Assembly: GCF_002939945.1 (NCBI RefSeq)
Contig: NZ_MDEB01000001.1
Span: forward strand, 1,263,816-1,327,815
DNA length: 64,000 nucleotides
Source: Xanthomonas arboricola pv. populi
Lineage (GTDB): Bacteria > Pseudomonadota > Gammaproteobacteria > Xanthomonadales > Xanthomonadaceae
Direction: 5' to 3'
In this document: piece by piece, positions 27,367 through 37,050 of the stretch
Position numbering within the stretch: the first letter of the stretch is position 1
How the letters are laid out: every line of letters starts with the position of its first letter
Translations under genes and position numbers: made by a program
Notes under the pieces: model-generated
What the model was told of the DNA's origin: nothing
Seen by the model: the letters and a program-made list of their open reading frames with translations, nothing else
The model's database searches: none

Positions 27367-29691
27367 ATGCACACCCCATTGCCGATGCGGCAGCTGTTTT
27401 CCGCCATCGTCCTGGCTGCCCTGCCGGCCATCGCCGCTGCGCAAGCCCCCGCTGTCACCGCCGCCGATTACGCCCGTGCCGAGCGTCTGATCAACTACGC
27501 CGCGCAGCCGCTGGTGGACCATGCCGCCACGCGCATCGACTGGCTGGACGCCACCCATGTGGTCTATGTCGACCACGATGCCAAGGGCAACCGGCTGCTG
27601 CAGCTGGACACCGCCACCGGCAAGAGCGCGCCGATCTTCAAACAGTCCGCGCTGGTCGCCTCGCTCAATACGCTGCTGAAGACCGGCGACAAGCCGCTCA
27701 AGGCCGACACCTTCGCCCCGGTGGTCAAACGCACCGCCGATGGCCGCTACCGCCTCAACGTGCGCGACACCGCAGTGGTCTGCGATGCGCGCGCGCGCTG
27801 CGGCAAGCTGTATGCAAAGGACAAGCCCGAACCGGGCGTGCTGTCGCCGGACAAGCGCAGCGAAGCCTTCATCCGCAACTGGAACCTGTGGGTGCGCGAT
27901 CTGACCAGCGGCCAGGAGAGCCAGCTCACCCGCGACGGCGTGGAAAACTTCGGCTACGCCACCGACAACGCCGGCTGGCAGCACAGCGACAACGCCATCG
28001 TCGCGTGGTCGCCGGACTCGCGCAAGATCGCCACCTTCCAGCAGGACCAGCGCAAGACCGGCGACATGTACCTGGTCAGCACCAAGCTCGGGCATCCGGA
28101 ACTGCAGTCGTGGAAATACCCGCTGGCCGGCGACAAGGACGTGACCATGATCGAGCGCGTGGTCATCGACGTGCCCACGCGCAGCGTGCTGCGGCTGAAA
28201 CTGCCGCCGGACCAGCACCGCTCCACCCTGTGCGATGACGTCAGCTGCTCGCCGGGGCTGTGGGACGATGTGAAGTGGGCACCGGACGGCAAGACGCTGG
28301 CCTTCGTGTCCACCTCGCGCTTCCACAAGCAGGTCTGGCTGCGCATCGCCGATGTCGTCACCGGCGCAGTGCGCACCGCCTTCGACGAAACCGCCAAGAC
28401 CTATTACGAAAGCGGCCAGGTCGCCGCCAACTGGGCGTACCTGCCCGACAGCAACGAGGCGGTGTGGTTTTCCGAGCGCAGCGATTGGGGCCAGCTGTAT
28501 CTCTACGACCTGGCCACCGGCAAACCCAAGCGCGCGATCACCACCGGCGAGGGCAACGTCACCGAACTGCTACGCGTGGACCCGGTGACGCGCACGGCCT
28601 GGTTCGTCGGCGTCGGCCGCAGCCCGGGCGTGGACCCGTATTACCAGCAATTGTGGAAGGTGAGCCTGGACGGTGGCGAGCCGGTACTGCTCACGCCAGA
28701 AATCGCCGATCACAGCATCGCGCTGTCGCCCGATGGCAAGCGCTTTGTCGATACCTATTCCACCTCGATCACGCCGCCGGTCACGCTGCTGCGCGATGCC
28801 GGCGACGGACGCACGGTCAGCACGATCGCCACTGCCGACATCAGCCGCCTCAAGGCAGCCGGCTGGGTGCCGCCGGAGCCGATCACGGTCAAGGCGCGCG
28901 ATGGCAAGACCACGCTGTATGGCCTGATGTTCAAGCCGACAAACTTCGATCCCGCGCGCAAGTACCCGGTCATCGATTACGTCTATCCCGGCCCGCAAAC
29001 CGGCTCGGTCCGCGGCCGCAGTTTCCTTGCCGGCCATGGCGACAATCAATCGCTGGCGGAGCTGGGTTTCATCGTGGTCGCCATCGACGGCATGGGCACG
29101 CCGTGGCGCTCCAAGACCTTCCACGACACCTGGTACGCCAACATGGGCGACAACACCCTGCCCGACCAGGTGGCCAGCCTGAAGGAACTGGGCCAGCGCT
29201 ATCCGTGGATCGACCTGGGCCGCGTCGGTATCTGGGGCCACTCCGGCGGCGGCAATGCGTCCACCGCCGCGATGCTGCGCTACCCGGACTTCTTCAAGGT
29301 GGCCTGGTCGGAAAGCGGCAACCACGACAACCGCGGCTACGAGGACGACTGGGCCGAGAAGTATCACGGCGAGCACATCGTCAACACCGACGGCAGCTCC
29401 AACTACGACGACCAGGCCAACGCCAACCACGCCGGCAAACTCAAGGGCAAGCTGATGCTGGTGCACGGCACGCTGGACGACAACGTGCCGCCGTATCTCA
29501 CCCTGCTGGTGGCCGATGCCTTGATCAAGGCCAACAAGACCTTCGACATGCTGATGCTACCCAACGCCAAACACGGCTACGGCGAGCTCACCCCCTACGT
29601 CGCTCGTCGCCGCTGGGACTACTTCGTGCAGCATCTGCTCGGCGCCACGCCACCGGCCGACTATCAGATGAAGCCGATGCCGGAGAAGTAG
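27367..29691 (+). CDS. S9 family peptidase, dipeptidyl peptidase IV type
   Basis: A 774-residue secreted serine peptidase. A signal peptide (about residues 1-22, AAAQA) is followed by the DPP IV N-terminal beta-propeller (about 100-500) and the alpha/beta hydrolase domain (about 560-770). The nucleophile is in GIWGHSGGG, the acid in HGTLDDNVPP and the His in NAKHGYGE, all in the right order. The family releases X-Pro or related dipeptides from peptide N termini. The ATG at 27367 has CGGAGAG upstream and starts the signal peptide; the frame upstream to 27145 is ignored. It faces a second S9 gene across a shared hairpin. Confidence 0.93.
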   Translation: MHTPLPMRQLFSAIVLAALPAIAAAQAPAVTAADYARAERLINYAAQPLVDHAATRIDWLDATHVVYVDHDAKGNRLLQLDTATGKSAPIFKQSALVASLNTLLKTGDKPLKADTFAPVVKRTADGRYRLNVRDTAVVCDARARCGKLYAKDKPEPGVLSPDKRSEAFIRNWNLWVRDLTSGQESQLTRDGVENFGYATDNAGWQHSDNAIVAWSPDSRKIATFQQDQRKTGDMYLVSTKLGHPELQSWKYPLAGDKDVTMIERVVIDVPTRSVLRLKLPPDQHRSTLCDDVSCSPGLWDDVKWAPDGKTLAFVSTSRFHKQVWLRIADVVTGAVRTAFDETAKTYYESGQVAANWAYLPDSNEAVWFSERSDWGQLYLYDLATGKPKRAITTGEGNVTELLRVDPVTRTAWFVGVGRSPGVDPYYQQLWKVSLDGGEPVLLTPEIADHSIALSPDGKRFVDTYSTSITPPVTLLRDAGDGRTVSTIATADISRLKAAGWVPPEPITVKARDGKTTLYGLMFKPTNFDPARKYPVIDYVYPGPQTGSVRGRSFLAGHGDNQSLAELGFIVVAIDGMGTPWRSKTFHDTWYANMGDNTLPDQVASLKELGQRYPWIDLGRVGIWGHSGGGNASTAAMLRYPDFFKVAWSESGNHDNRGYEDDWAEKYHGEHIVNTDGSSNYDDQANANHAGKLKGKLMLVHGTLDDNVPPYLTLLVADALIKANKTFDMLMLPNAKHGYGELTPYVARRRWDYFVQHLLGATPPADYQMKPMPEK

Positions 29692-29983
29692 CCGACGCTG
29701 GAAGCGGCATCGTCGGCCATCGACGGTGCCGCGCTATCGAGCAGTTGAACCGGGAGTGCAGAGAATACGGCGGTGCAGCCGGCCTGCGCCGTCGTGCAGC
29801 ATCGGTCCCGGGCGCAACACCACACCCGCAAAACCCCCAAGAACCGTAGGAACGGACCCGGCCGCGACGCCTTACCCGCGCAAGCAAACGTCGCAACACA
29901 GCATCGCAAAAGATGCAGACGCGCGCACACCGCGGTTAACACATCAAGCTGCATGCACCACCACCGCAAGCACGCTCAATCAC

Positions 29984-30014
29984 GCGTTCCATCAGGCAAC
30001 ACCTGATGGAACGC
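29984..30014. terminator. Bidirectional hairpin between convergent S9 genes
   Basis: Perfect 13-bp arms GCGTTCCATCAGG (29984-29996) and CCTGATGGAACGC (30002-30014) with a CAACA loop. It ends 4 bases before the stop of the minus-strand gene. The remaining bases 29692-29983 hold no recognisable feature. Confidence 0.72.
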
Positions 30015-30018
30015 CCAC

Positions 30019-31995
30019 CTACTTTGCGGTTCTACCACCCAGCTGCTTGCTCAAGAACGCCAGCAAGCGCGTGTAGTACTCGCGTCGATGCGCTTCGGTA
30101 TAGAAGCCGTGGCCTTCATTGGGGAAGTACAGCGCCTCCACCGGCACGCCGGCATCTTTCAGGGCGCGCTCCATGCGCTTGGTGTGTTCGATCGGCGCGC
30201 GCTCGTCCTTGCCACCTGCCGCAAGAAACACCGGCACCTTGATCTGCTTGGCCAGCATCACCGGCGAGCGTGCCGCCAGGGTGTCGCGGGCGCCCAGCCA
30301 GTCGCCGGTCCAGTTCTTGGCCCAGCGCGCGTAGCGCGCGGTGTCGCGCGCCATCGTGTCCAGATCGTAGACGCCGACATAGCCGGCGGCGCAGCGGTAC
30401 ACCGCCGGCTCCTTCGCAACGCCCATCAGCGCAGCGTAACCCCCGTAGCTGGCACCGTAGAGACAGATGCGCGAGGCATCGGCCACGCCTTGCGCGACGG
30501 CCCAGCGGGTGGCATCGGTAAGATCGTCCTGCATGCGCCCGCCCCACTCCCTGGCGCCGGCCTGGGTGAAGGCACGTCCGTAATTGGCCGAGCCGCGATA
30601 ATTGACGCGCAGCACCGCGTAACCGGCTGCAGCCAGCAGTTGCGCCTCGTCGTCGAACTCCCATTTGTCGAAGATCCCAAACGGGCCACCATGCGGCATC
30701 ACGATCAACGGCAGCGGCTTGCCTGCCTGGGCGTGCAGCGGCTGGGTCAGATAGCCATGCAACTGCAGGCCATCGCGCGCCTGGAAACTTACCTGCCTGC
30801 TCGCCGGGACGGCGTCGGGCGGAAACCACTCGCGGCGGCTGAACACGCGGTCGGCATGCTTGGCGACCGTATCGAACAGGTAATAGTCGCCGTTATTGCG
30901 ATCGCTCCACACATACACCAGCACCAGGCGACGGTCGCGGGTGGCCGAGGTGATGTAGACCGCGTTGCCGTCGAAGGCTTTTTCCAGGCTGCGATAGAGC
31001 CTGGCCGTCGGCGACTTCTCGTCGAAGAAGCGGTTGCGCACCCGGTCGCTCATGTAGGACGCACCGATCGGCGTGGTGCCGTCCAGATCGCGCAGGATCC
31101 GGTACGGGTCGACGGTGTCGTCGTGCAACAACGGCGTGGATTTGCCGCTGGCCGGGTCCCATCCCACCAGCACATCGGTGCCGCTTGCCTGTTCCACCTG
31201 CAGATAGGCCTGTCTGCCATCGGCCGCAAAGCCGAGCGGAAATTCGCGATGCCCGCTGCTGGCAGCATCGTTGACCAACCGCCAAGGCGCGGCATCGTCG
31301 TCGCGGTAATACAGCTTGCTGACGTTGCTCACATCGGCGCCGTTGGCAAAGCGGATGCGCCCCTGCTGATCGGTCACGAAGTTCGCGCGCCGCACCGGCG
31401 ATGTCGCCACGGTACTGCGCCGGCCGGTCTGGATATCCAGCTTGTCGATACGGATGCTCGGGTCGCCGACGAACGGGATCGTCGACACCAGGATATTGCG
31501 CGGATCGCCCGGCAAGGTATCGAGCATGAACGTGCCAGGCTCCAGGTCCATCTTCAACTGCACGCCGTTGATCTCCGGGTTGGTGCCATAGGGGCTGGCC
31601 AACAGGCGGCCATTCTTGCCATCGGCGTCGATGGCATGCAGTTGCCCGATCGCCATCGGCTCGTCGCGCGACCCCAGCCGCTGCGCCATCGACACCACGA
31701 TGCGGTCGTCGCTGGCCCACCAGAAATCGTCCACCACGCTATTGGCGCCACCGGTGACTTTCGCGGTGGCCACCTTGTCCTGCCGCCGCACGATGCCCAG
31801 CACGGTACGATCTTCCAACGGCATGGTGAGCGCGAAATAGTCGCCCGTCGGCGAGATCTTGATCCGCTCGAACTGGTCGCTCTTGAGATAGGGCGTCAGA
31901 TCCAGCGGTTGCGGCGGCGTCTGCGCGCGAGCCGGCACCGTGATGGTCATTGCCACTGCCAGCGCGGCAGTCGCCACCTTCATCCAGTAATGCAT
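30019..31995 (-). CDS. S9 family prolyl oligopeptidase-like peptidase (acylaminoacyl-peptidase type)
   Basis: A 658-residue secreted serine peptidase with signal peptide (about residues 1-24), a beta-propeller (about 40-390) and a C-terminal alpha/beta hydrolase domain. The triad is visible as Ser in LYGASYGGYAAL, Asp in AAGGKDERAPIEH and His in FPNEGHGFY; the oxyanion region reads VMPHGGPFGIFD. The short propeller and hydrolase motifs fit the acylaminoacyl-peptidase/S9C group. The ATG at 31995 has CGGAGTG upstream. Role: peptide catabolism in the periplasm, exact specificity unknown. Confidence 0.92.
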   Translation of the reverse strand: MHYWMKVATAALAVAMTITVPARAQTPPQPLDLTPYLKSDQFERIKISPTGDYFALTMPLEDRTVLGIVRRQDKVATAKVTGGANSVVDDFWWASDDRIVVSMAQRLGSRDEPMAIGQLHAIDADGKNGRLLASPYGTNPEINGVQLKMDLEPGTFMLDTLPGDPRNILVSTIPFVGDPSIRIDKLDIQTGRRSTVATSPVRRANFVTDQQGRIRFANGADVSNVSKLYYRDDDAAPWRLVNDAASSGHREFPLGFAADGRQAYLQVEQASGTDVLVGWDPASGKSTPLLHDDTVDPYRILRDLDGTTPIGASYMSDRVRNRFFDEKSPTARLYRSLEKAFDGNAVYITSATRDRRLVLVYVWSDRNNGDYYLFDTVAKHADRVFSRREWFPPDAVPASRQVSFQARDGLQLHGYLTQPLHAQAGKPLPLIVMPHGGPFGIFDKWEFDDEAQLLAAAGYAVLRVNYRGSANYGRAFTQAGAREWGGRMQDDLTDATRWAVAQGVADASRICLYGASYGGYAALMGVAKEPAVYRCAAGYVGVYDLDTMARDTARYARWAKNWTGDWLGARDTLAARSPVMLAKQIKVPVFLAAGGKDERAPIEHTKRMERALKDAGVPVEALYFPNEGHGFYTEAHRREYYTRLLAFLSKQLGGRTAK

Positions 31996-32142
31996 TGCGA
32001 CACTCCGTTTCTTCCCTGATCCGCCTATGGTGGCAAAGGCGGTTTGCGGCGTCCATCGTCTGGCGTGGCGTTGGGCACTGTGCACGGCAAGATGCCGGAT
32101 AAAGCACGCGGCATCATTGCTGCCTGGCCTGCACCGAAGTGC

Positions 32143-32478
32143 TCAGGCACCGGCGCATGCGCGCGGGCCCAACAAACCGATACGCCGGAACCACATTTCC
32201 AGCGGCACCGTCACCAGCGGCGGCAACGCGGCCAGCAGGCTCAGCGCCCACGCCCACCACGGCCAGCGCAGGCGCAGCGCGGCAAGCACGCTGACCGCCA
32301 CATAGAACAGGAAGGCCGCGCCATGCAGGCGCCCGAACAGCCACACCACAAGCTCGGTGGTGTGCGTGCCGTACTTGAGCAACATGCCGAGCAACAACCC
32401 GGCCCAGGTCAGCCCCTCGATAAAGGCGGCCACCGCAAACAGCCGGCCGATCGGCGACAACGCAGAACAAGCACGCAT
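32143..32478 (-). CDS. DUF3817 small integral membrane protein
   Basis: 111 residues with three membrane helices and the DUF3817 pattern: AAFIEGLTWAGLLLGMLLKY, then VVWLFGRLHGAAFLFYV with the invariant G-x-x-H, and a final helix followed by PLEMWFRRIGLL. Function of the family is unknown. The ATG at 32478 has GGAGTG eight bases upstream. It diverges from the YiiX-like gene. Confidence 0.85.
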   Translation of the reverse strand: MRACSALSPIGRLFAVAAFIEGLTWAGLLLGMLLKYGTHTTELVVWLFGRLHGAAFLFYVAVSVLAALRLRWPWWAWALSLLAALPPLVTVPLEMWFRRIGLLGPRACAGA

Positions 32479-32627
32479 GCAACACTCCAGACGGACAGGG
32501 ATTGCCGCGACGCGATGGCGGCGGCGACGCCCGCTGGCCGCTGCATTCTACAGAGCGCATCGCGCACCATCAGCCCGCCGTCGTTCCTGGCGATAATGAT
32601 GGCCCTTGTACCAACCGCCCGACCATC

Positions 32628-33251
32628 ATGCGCACCTTCCTTTTGCTCGCCGTGCTTGCACTGGCACTGCTGCCCGCAACGTCCAGCGCAGCCCAGCTAC
32701 AGGACGGCGATCTGCTGTTCGTCACCGCCGCCCGCACCGGCCTGAGCGGCGCCATCGACGATGCCACCGCCAGGCAGGATGCCCCCAGCTTCGATCATGT
32801 GGCACTGCTCGCCCATGACGCTACCGGACAGGTGCTGCTGCACGCAGACGAACAAGGCTCGCGGCAGCAGCCATTGCAGGCATTCGTCGAAGAAGCCAAC
32901 GCCAAGCATCGGCAGATCCATGTGTACCGGCTGACGGAAGAACAGCGCAATGCGATCCCCGGCGCCATCGCGCAGGCACGGCGCATGCTCGGCAAGCCTT
33001 ACAACCAGACCTACGTGCAGGACGACAACAGCTACTACTGCTCGGACTTCATCGAACGCGCGTTCCGTGCCCAACACGTCTTCGCCCTGCAACCGATGAA
33101 CTTCAAGAACCTGCAGACCGGCAAGATCTCGCAGTACTGGACCGACTTTTACCGCAGCAAGGGCATGGACGTGCCGCAAGGTTTGCCCGGCACCAACCCG
33201 AACGATATGGCGGCCGCTCCCGTGCTGGCGTATGTCGGCCGTTTGAATTGA
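32628..33251 (+). CDS. YiiX-like permuted NlpC/P60 cysteine hydrolase
   Basis: A 207-residue secreted protein with signal peptide (residues 1-22, SSAAQ). It has the circularly permuted papain-like layout of the YiiX/YebB group: an LQDGDLLFVTA strand, a catalytic His in SFDHVALLAHD (about residue 63), then the catalytic Cys late in DNSYYCSDFIERAF (about residue 143). Members are amidases or thioesterases acting on peptides or lipids; the substrate here is unknown. It is 32 bases upstream of the esterase gene, so the two may be co-transcribed. Confidence 0.82.
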   Translation: MRTFLLLAVLALALLPATSSAAQLQDGDLLFVTAARTGLSGAIDDATARQDAPSFDHVALLAHDATGQVLLHADEQGSRQQPLQAFVEEANAKHRQIHVYRLTEEQRNAIPGAIAQARRMLGKPYNQTYVQDDNSYYCSDFIERAFRAQHVFALQPMNFKNLQTGKISQYWTDFYRSKGMDVPQGLPGTNPNDMAAAPVLAYVGRLN

Positions 33252-33283
33252 TGCGCGGGAATGCCGCGCGTAACTAGGAGAGG

Positions 33284-34246
33284 ATGTTGAACAAGGCATT
33301 GCCGGCAGGGCTGCTCGCCTTGTCACTCGTCGGCTGCATCAATGCACCACCAGTACCGCAGGAAAAGGCGGTCGTGCCGCAGCAAACACCGGTACCTGCC
33401 AACGCGGCCATGGCCACCGCGCTAGCTGGGCAACGCGGCGAAGGCCAGCCGTACGAGATCGTCGACAGCCAGGTCTGGGATGTCCCGGATCCGGCATCAG
33501 GCCGCCGCTATCAGGTCGTTGTCGGCTTGCCGGCCGGCTACGCCGACCACCCGGAACGTCGCTATCCGGTTCTTTACGTCACCGACAGCGACTACGCATT
33601 CCCTGTGGTGCGGCAGATCGCGCGCCGCTTGAACGGCGACGGGCCGGCGATCGAGGATTTCATTCTGGTCGGGTTGTCCTACGCGGTGGGCGATGAGCCA
33701 ATGCCCAGCCGGCGGCGCGATTACACCCCGACGCTGGAAAATGGCGACACCGCACCGCCCAATGCGACCCATGGTGGCAGCACGGCCTACGCGTCCTACC
33801 TTCGCCAGCAGGTGTTGCCCTTCATCGCCCACCGCTACCGAACCGACGAAGGCAGGCGCCTGTTTCTCGGGCATTCCTACGGTGGCCTGCTCGGTACCCA
33901 GATCCTGTTGAGCACACCGCAGATGTTTTCCGGCTATCTGCTTGGCAGCCCCTCGTATTGGTACGGCGAGCACGCCACGGCCGCGCAGGAGAAGCGCTTC
34001 GCCGCGGGACACACCGATGCGCCTGCGCGGGTCTACATGTACGTCGGCGAGTACGAGCAGGTGCGCTATAACAAGCAGTACGACATGGTGATCGACGCCA
34101 GAAACATGGTGCAGACGCTACGTGCAAGACGGTATCCGTCGCTGCAGCTGGAGCTGGAGGTGCTTAACGACGAAGATCACCTGAGTGTCGCGCCGCGTGG
34201 CATCACCCATGGGCTCAAGTTCCTGTTGGGCACCAAAGCCCCCTGA
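33284..34246 (+). CDS. Esterase-family alpha/beta hydrolase, lipoprotein
   Basis: 320 residues of the esterase D/Fes-IroE-like family. The lipobox LSLVGCI places the lipidated Cys at residue 18. The hydrolase core shows YPVLYVTDSDYAF, FLGHSYGGLLGTQ (nucleophile Ser) and a late NDEDHLSVAP with the catalytic His. Related enzymes hydrolyse trilactone siderophores or small esters; no siderophore genes are adjacent, so the substrate is open. The ATG at 33284 follows TAGGAGAGG directly. Probably in one transcript with the YiiX-like gene. Confidence 0.85.
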   Translation: MLNKALPAGLLALSLVGCINAPPVPQEKAVVPQQTPVPANAAMATALAGQRGEGQPYEIVDSQVWDVPDPASGRRYQVVVGLPAGYADHPERRYPVLYVTDSDYAFPVVRQIARRLNGDGPAIEDFILVGLSYAVGDEPMPSRRRDYTPTLENGDTAPPNATHGGSTAYASYLRQQVLPFIAHRYRTDEGRRLFLGHSYGGLLGTQILLSTPQMFSGYLLGSPSYWYGEHATAAQEKRFAAGHTDAPARVYMYVGEYEQVRYNKQYDMVIDARNMVQTLRARRYPSLQLELEVLNDEDHLSVAPRGITHGLKFLLGTKAP

Positions 34247-34465
34247 GTGGAGTGCCTTGCGCCTTGTTCTGGCGGCGCAAGGCGATGCATCCCCGCCAGC
34301 GCATCGCTCTCGCAGACCGGGTACCGTGCGGGCGCCGCCAATGCACGGCATGCACAAGCTCTTGCCAACGCCCATACACGCACCGTCCTAGTGTGTGCAC
34401 GTCCATACAGCGTGCCGCACGCAGCGCATTCCGCCTGCGATTGGCGAGCACATGCAGAGGTGTAC

Positions 34466-34927
34466 ATGGCTTTGATTCATTCCATCCTGATGGGCGCCGT
34501 CGCCGGCATGCGCTCGATGACGCCGCTGGCGGCGGTCACCAATGCCGCCCGTACCGGCAAGCTTCCTGCCGACAACGGCGCACCGCCGTTACTGGCCAAT
34601 CCGCTGGCGTCGGCCGGCATGCTCGCGCTTGCCGGCGGCGAGCTGGCAGGCGACAAGATGAAAACCGCGCCCGACCGCATCGTGCTGCCTGGCATGATCG
34701 CCCGCATCGCCACCGGCGTGATTGTCGGCGCGGCCCTGGCTCCGCGCCATCAGCGCGGTGTCGCCGCACTGCTGGGCGCGACCACTGCAGTAGCAGCCGC
34801 GTATCTCACCTTCAACCTGCGCATGCGCGCGATCGAACGCTACGGCCAGACCAGCACCGGCGTGGTCGAGGACGCAATCACGGTGGGCGCGGCGACGTTG
34901 ATCATGCGCGATGCGGCCAAGCACTAG
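34466..34927 (+). CDS. DUF4126-like integral membrane protein
   Basis: 153 residues with three to four hydrophobic helices. The N-terminal LIHSILMGAVAGMRSMTPLA segment (GMRS motif) and the ATGVIVGAAL/AALLGATTAV helices match the DUF4126 group of small inner-membrane proteins of unknown function. The ATG at 34466 has GCAGAGG just upstream. No enzymatic residues are evident. Confidence 0.78.
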   Translation: MALIHSILMGAVAGMRSMTPLAAVTNAARTGKLPADNGAPPLLANPLASAGMLALAGGELAGDKMKTAPDRIVLPGMIARIATGVIVGAALAPRHQRGVAALLGATTAVAAAYLTFNLRMRAIERYGQTSTGVVEDAITVGAATLIMRDAAKH

Positions 34928-34978
34928 CGCGACGTCCCTCGCCTAAGCCTGTCGCCCACCGCGACCGCAGGGCGCGCT

Positions 34979-35006
34979 ATGGCGACGGCCGTTACACCGT
35001 CGCCAT
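34979..35006. terminator. Bidirectional hairpin
   Basis: Arms ATGGCGACGG (34979-34988) and CCGTCGCCAT (34997-35006) pair perfectly over 10 bp between the convergent DUF4126 and VOC genes. Confidence 0.6.
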
Positions 35007-35070
35007 GGCACAGCAACAACACGGCGCCCGATCGCGCTGTGGGGTGTCACAGCAGCGCAGGCATCACAGC

Positions 35071-35466
35071 CTAGACAGGCCGATAGATCGCGCAGAGCTT
35101 GTTGCCATCCGGGTCGCGCACGTAGGCCAGCCACACCGGCCCCATGCGGCTCTCTCGCAGGCCCGGTGGATCTTCGATGGACACACCACCTGCCGCCACC
35201 GCAGCGTCGTGGAAGGCCTGCACCTGCTCGGGCGAGCCGCAGCTGAAGCCCACGGTGGCGCCGTTGCCGCTGGTCGCGGGCGCATCGTCGATCGGCTCGC
35301 TGACAACGAAAGTGCTGCCGGCATGGCGATAGAACAGGCGCACATGACCGGAGCCGGCAGGGCTGACCAGCGGCTCCGTGGCACCAAGGACGCCGCCGAG
35401 CACCGCATCGTAAAACTGCCTGGATCGCGCGATATCGTTCGATCCCACCATCACATGATTCAGCAC
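35071..35466 (-). CDS. VOC family (glyoxalase/bleomycin-resistance fold) protein
   Basis: 131 residues made of two beta-alpha-beta-beta-beta modules. The start LNHVMVGSNDIARSRQFYDAVLG and the end WLAYVRDPDGNKLCAIY are classic for the VOC superfamily; a His near the N terminus and an acidic residue in the last strand may bind metal. Relatives are lyases, dioxygenases or resistance proteins; no specific substrate can be assigned. GTG at 35466 is taken as start because CAGGAGC lies upstream and the fold begins immediately. Confidence 0.83.
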   Translation of the reverse strand: MLNHVMVGSNDIARSRQFYDAVLGGVLGATEPLVSPAGSGHVRLFYRHAGSTFVVSEPIDDAPATSGNGATVGFSCGSPEQVQAFHDAAVAAGGVSIEDPPGLRESRMGPVWLAYVRDPDGNKLCAIYRPV

Positions 35467-35545
35467 GCACCGCTCCTGTTCGTATCGAAGGCGCACAGTT
35501 TAGGGCAGCACGTGGATATCCGGCAGCATTCGGCGAATGGCTGCC

Positions 35546-36520
35546 TCAGCCGCCACGCCCGTGCGGCGCCTGCAGATCCTGCAGCGGCCCCAGCGGCACG
35601 ATGCCGGTGGGATTGATCATGTCGTGACTCTGGTAGTAATGGTGCTTGATGTGCTGGAAATTCACCGTGTCTGCGATGCCCGGTATCTGATACAGCTCAC
35701 GCAGGTAGCCGGACAACTGCGGATAGTCGGCAATGCGCCGCAGATTGCATTTGAAGTGACCCACATACACCGCATCGAAACGCACCAACGTGGTGAACAG
35801 GCGCCAGTCCGCTTCGGTGAGCCGGTCGCCGCACAGGTAGCGCTGCTGACCCAGGCGCGCATCGAGCCAATCCAGGCTCTCGAATAACGGCACCACCGCC
35901 TCTTCGTAAGCAGCCTGCGTGGTGGCAAAGCCCGCCTTGTACACGCCGTTGTTGACGGTGTCGTACACGCGCGCATTGATCGCATCGACCTGCTCGCGCA
36001 ACGGCGCCGGATAGAAATCGCCGGCTGCAGCACCGACGTCGTCGAAGGCGCTGTTGAACATGCGGATGATGTCGGCCGACTCGTTGCTGACCACCGTGTT
36101 GCGCTCGCGATCCCATAGCACCGGCACGGTCACGCGCCCGGAATACTGCGGATCCGCCTTCAGATAGACCTCGTACAGATGCTGCGCCTGGTGCAGCGCA
36201 TCGCCCACCACGCCCGGCCCTGGCGCAAACGTCCAGCCCTGCTTGCCCATCAGCCAGTGCACCACCGACACGTCGATCATCGACTCCAGACCTTTCAGGT
36301 GCCGGAAGATCAGCGTGCGATGCGCCCACGGGCAGGCCAGCGACACATACAGGTGATAGCGCCCGGGAGCGGCCTCAAAGCCACCTTCCCCGTGCGGGCC
36401 GGGGCTGCCATCGCGCGTCACCCAATTGCGGAACTGCGATTGCGAGCGTTCGAAACGCCCGCCGCTCTTGTCGGTGTCGTACCAGCTGTCCTGCCACTTG
36501 CCGTCGACCAACAGGCCCAT
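35546..36520 (-). CDS. yqjG: Glutathionyl-hydroquinone reductase (xi-class GST)
   Basis: A 324-residue cytosolic thioredoxin-fold enzyme. The catalytic motif CPWAHRT (Cys about residue 63) with the preceding YHLYVSLA and the C-terminal all-helical GST domain (CGDRLTEADWRLFTTLVRFDAVYVGHFKCN) identify the ECM4/YqjG family, which reduces glutathionyl-hydroquinones. The family-specific VGHFKCNLRRI and PTGIVPLGP elements are intact. The ATG at 36520 with GGAGAAGG upstream is preferred to the longer open frame. Role in quinone or redox detoxification is inferred from family. Confidence 0.9.
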   Translation of the reverse strand: MGLLVDGKWQDSWYDTDKSGGRFERSQSQFRNWVTRDGSPGPHGEGGFEAAPGRYHLYVSLACPWAHRTLIFRHLKGLESMIDVSVVHWLMGKQGWTFAPGPGVVGDALHQAQHLYEVYLKADPQYSGRVTVPVLWDRERNTVVSNESADIIRMFNSAFDDVGAAAGDFYPAPLREQVDAINARVYDTVNNGVYKAGFATTQAAYEEAVVPLFESLDWLDARLGQQRYLCGDRLTEADWRLFTTLVRFDAVYVGHFKCNLRRIADYPQLSGYLRELYQIPGIADTVNFQHIKHHYYQSHDMINPTGIVPLGPLQDLQAPHGRGG

Positions 36521-37050
36521 GCTGCCTTCTCCGCTACACCAGTAGGCCGCAACCCTAGCCCAGCCGGTTTGGAGAGTGCGTGAGCGGGCGTGTTGGCATG
36601 AGCAAACACGACCAGCCATCGGTGCCGGAAGACCGAAGACCAGCGACTGCAGGCCACCGAGCCCGCGCCTTGCAGACGCCCGGCAGCGCGCGTGCCGGAA
36701 GGCGCCCAGTAGCAAGCCTGCGCTTTCCGGCAGGCATCGGCATTGAGCTCGGCGGTCTGGCTGGCCAGGTACCGCTCGGGTGTCAGTCGCGATCAGGCAC
36801 GCCCTCGGCACCGGAGTCGTCACCGCTGCGACTGCCTTGACACGCCATTGGCGTCAACACCGCAGTATCGGCGAAAATAGCCGCAGTCCGGATGCTCCGG
36901 CCTGCGGCGCCCAGTTCCCGACCAGTGCGGCCGCTGGCCGTGCCATCCACCGCGTCCATCCGCCGCCCGCTGCATGCGCTTCGCTTTCTGTCGCTCTTTT
37001 CCGGATCCATCTTGAACACCAACGTCCCGCCCCTGCCCGCCAACGAAGAC
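36521..37050. other. Intergenic region before the SDR gene
   Basis: 530 bases between divergent genes. Both promoters should lie here. The SDR frame is open from 36892; no conserved protein feature appears before about 37012. No other gene is supported. Confidence 0.45.

Noticed and set aside
30088..32019. Long plus-strand frame opposite the second S9 peptidase
   Set aside because: The minus strand carries signal peptide, propeller and catalytic triad; the other strand has no motif.
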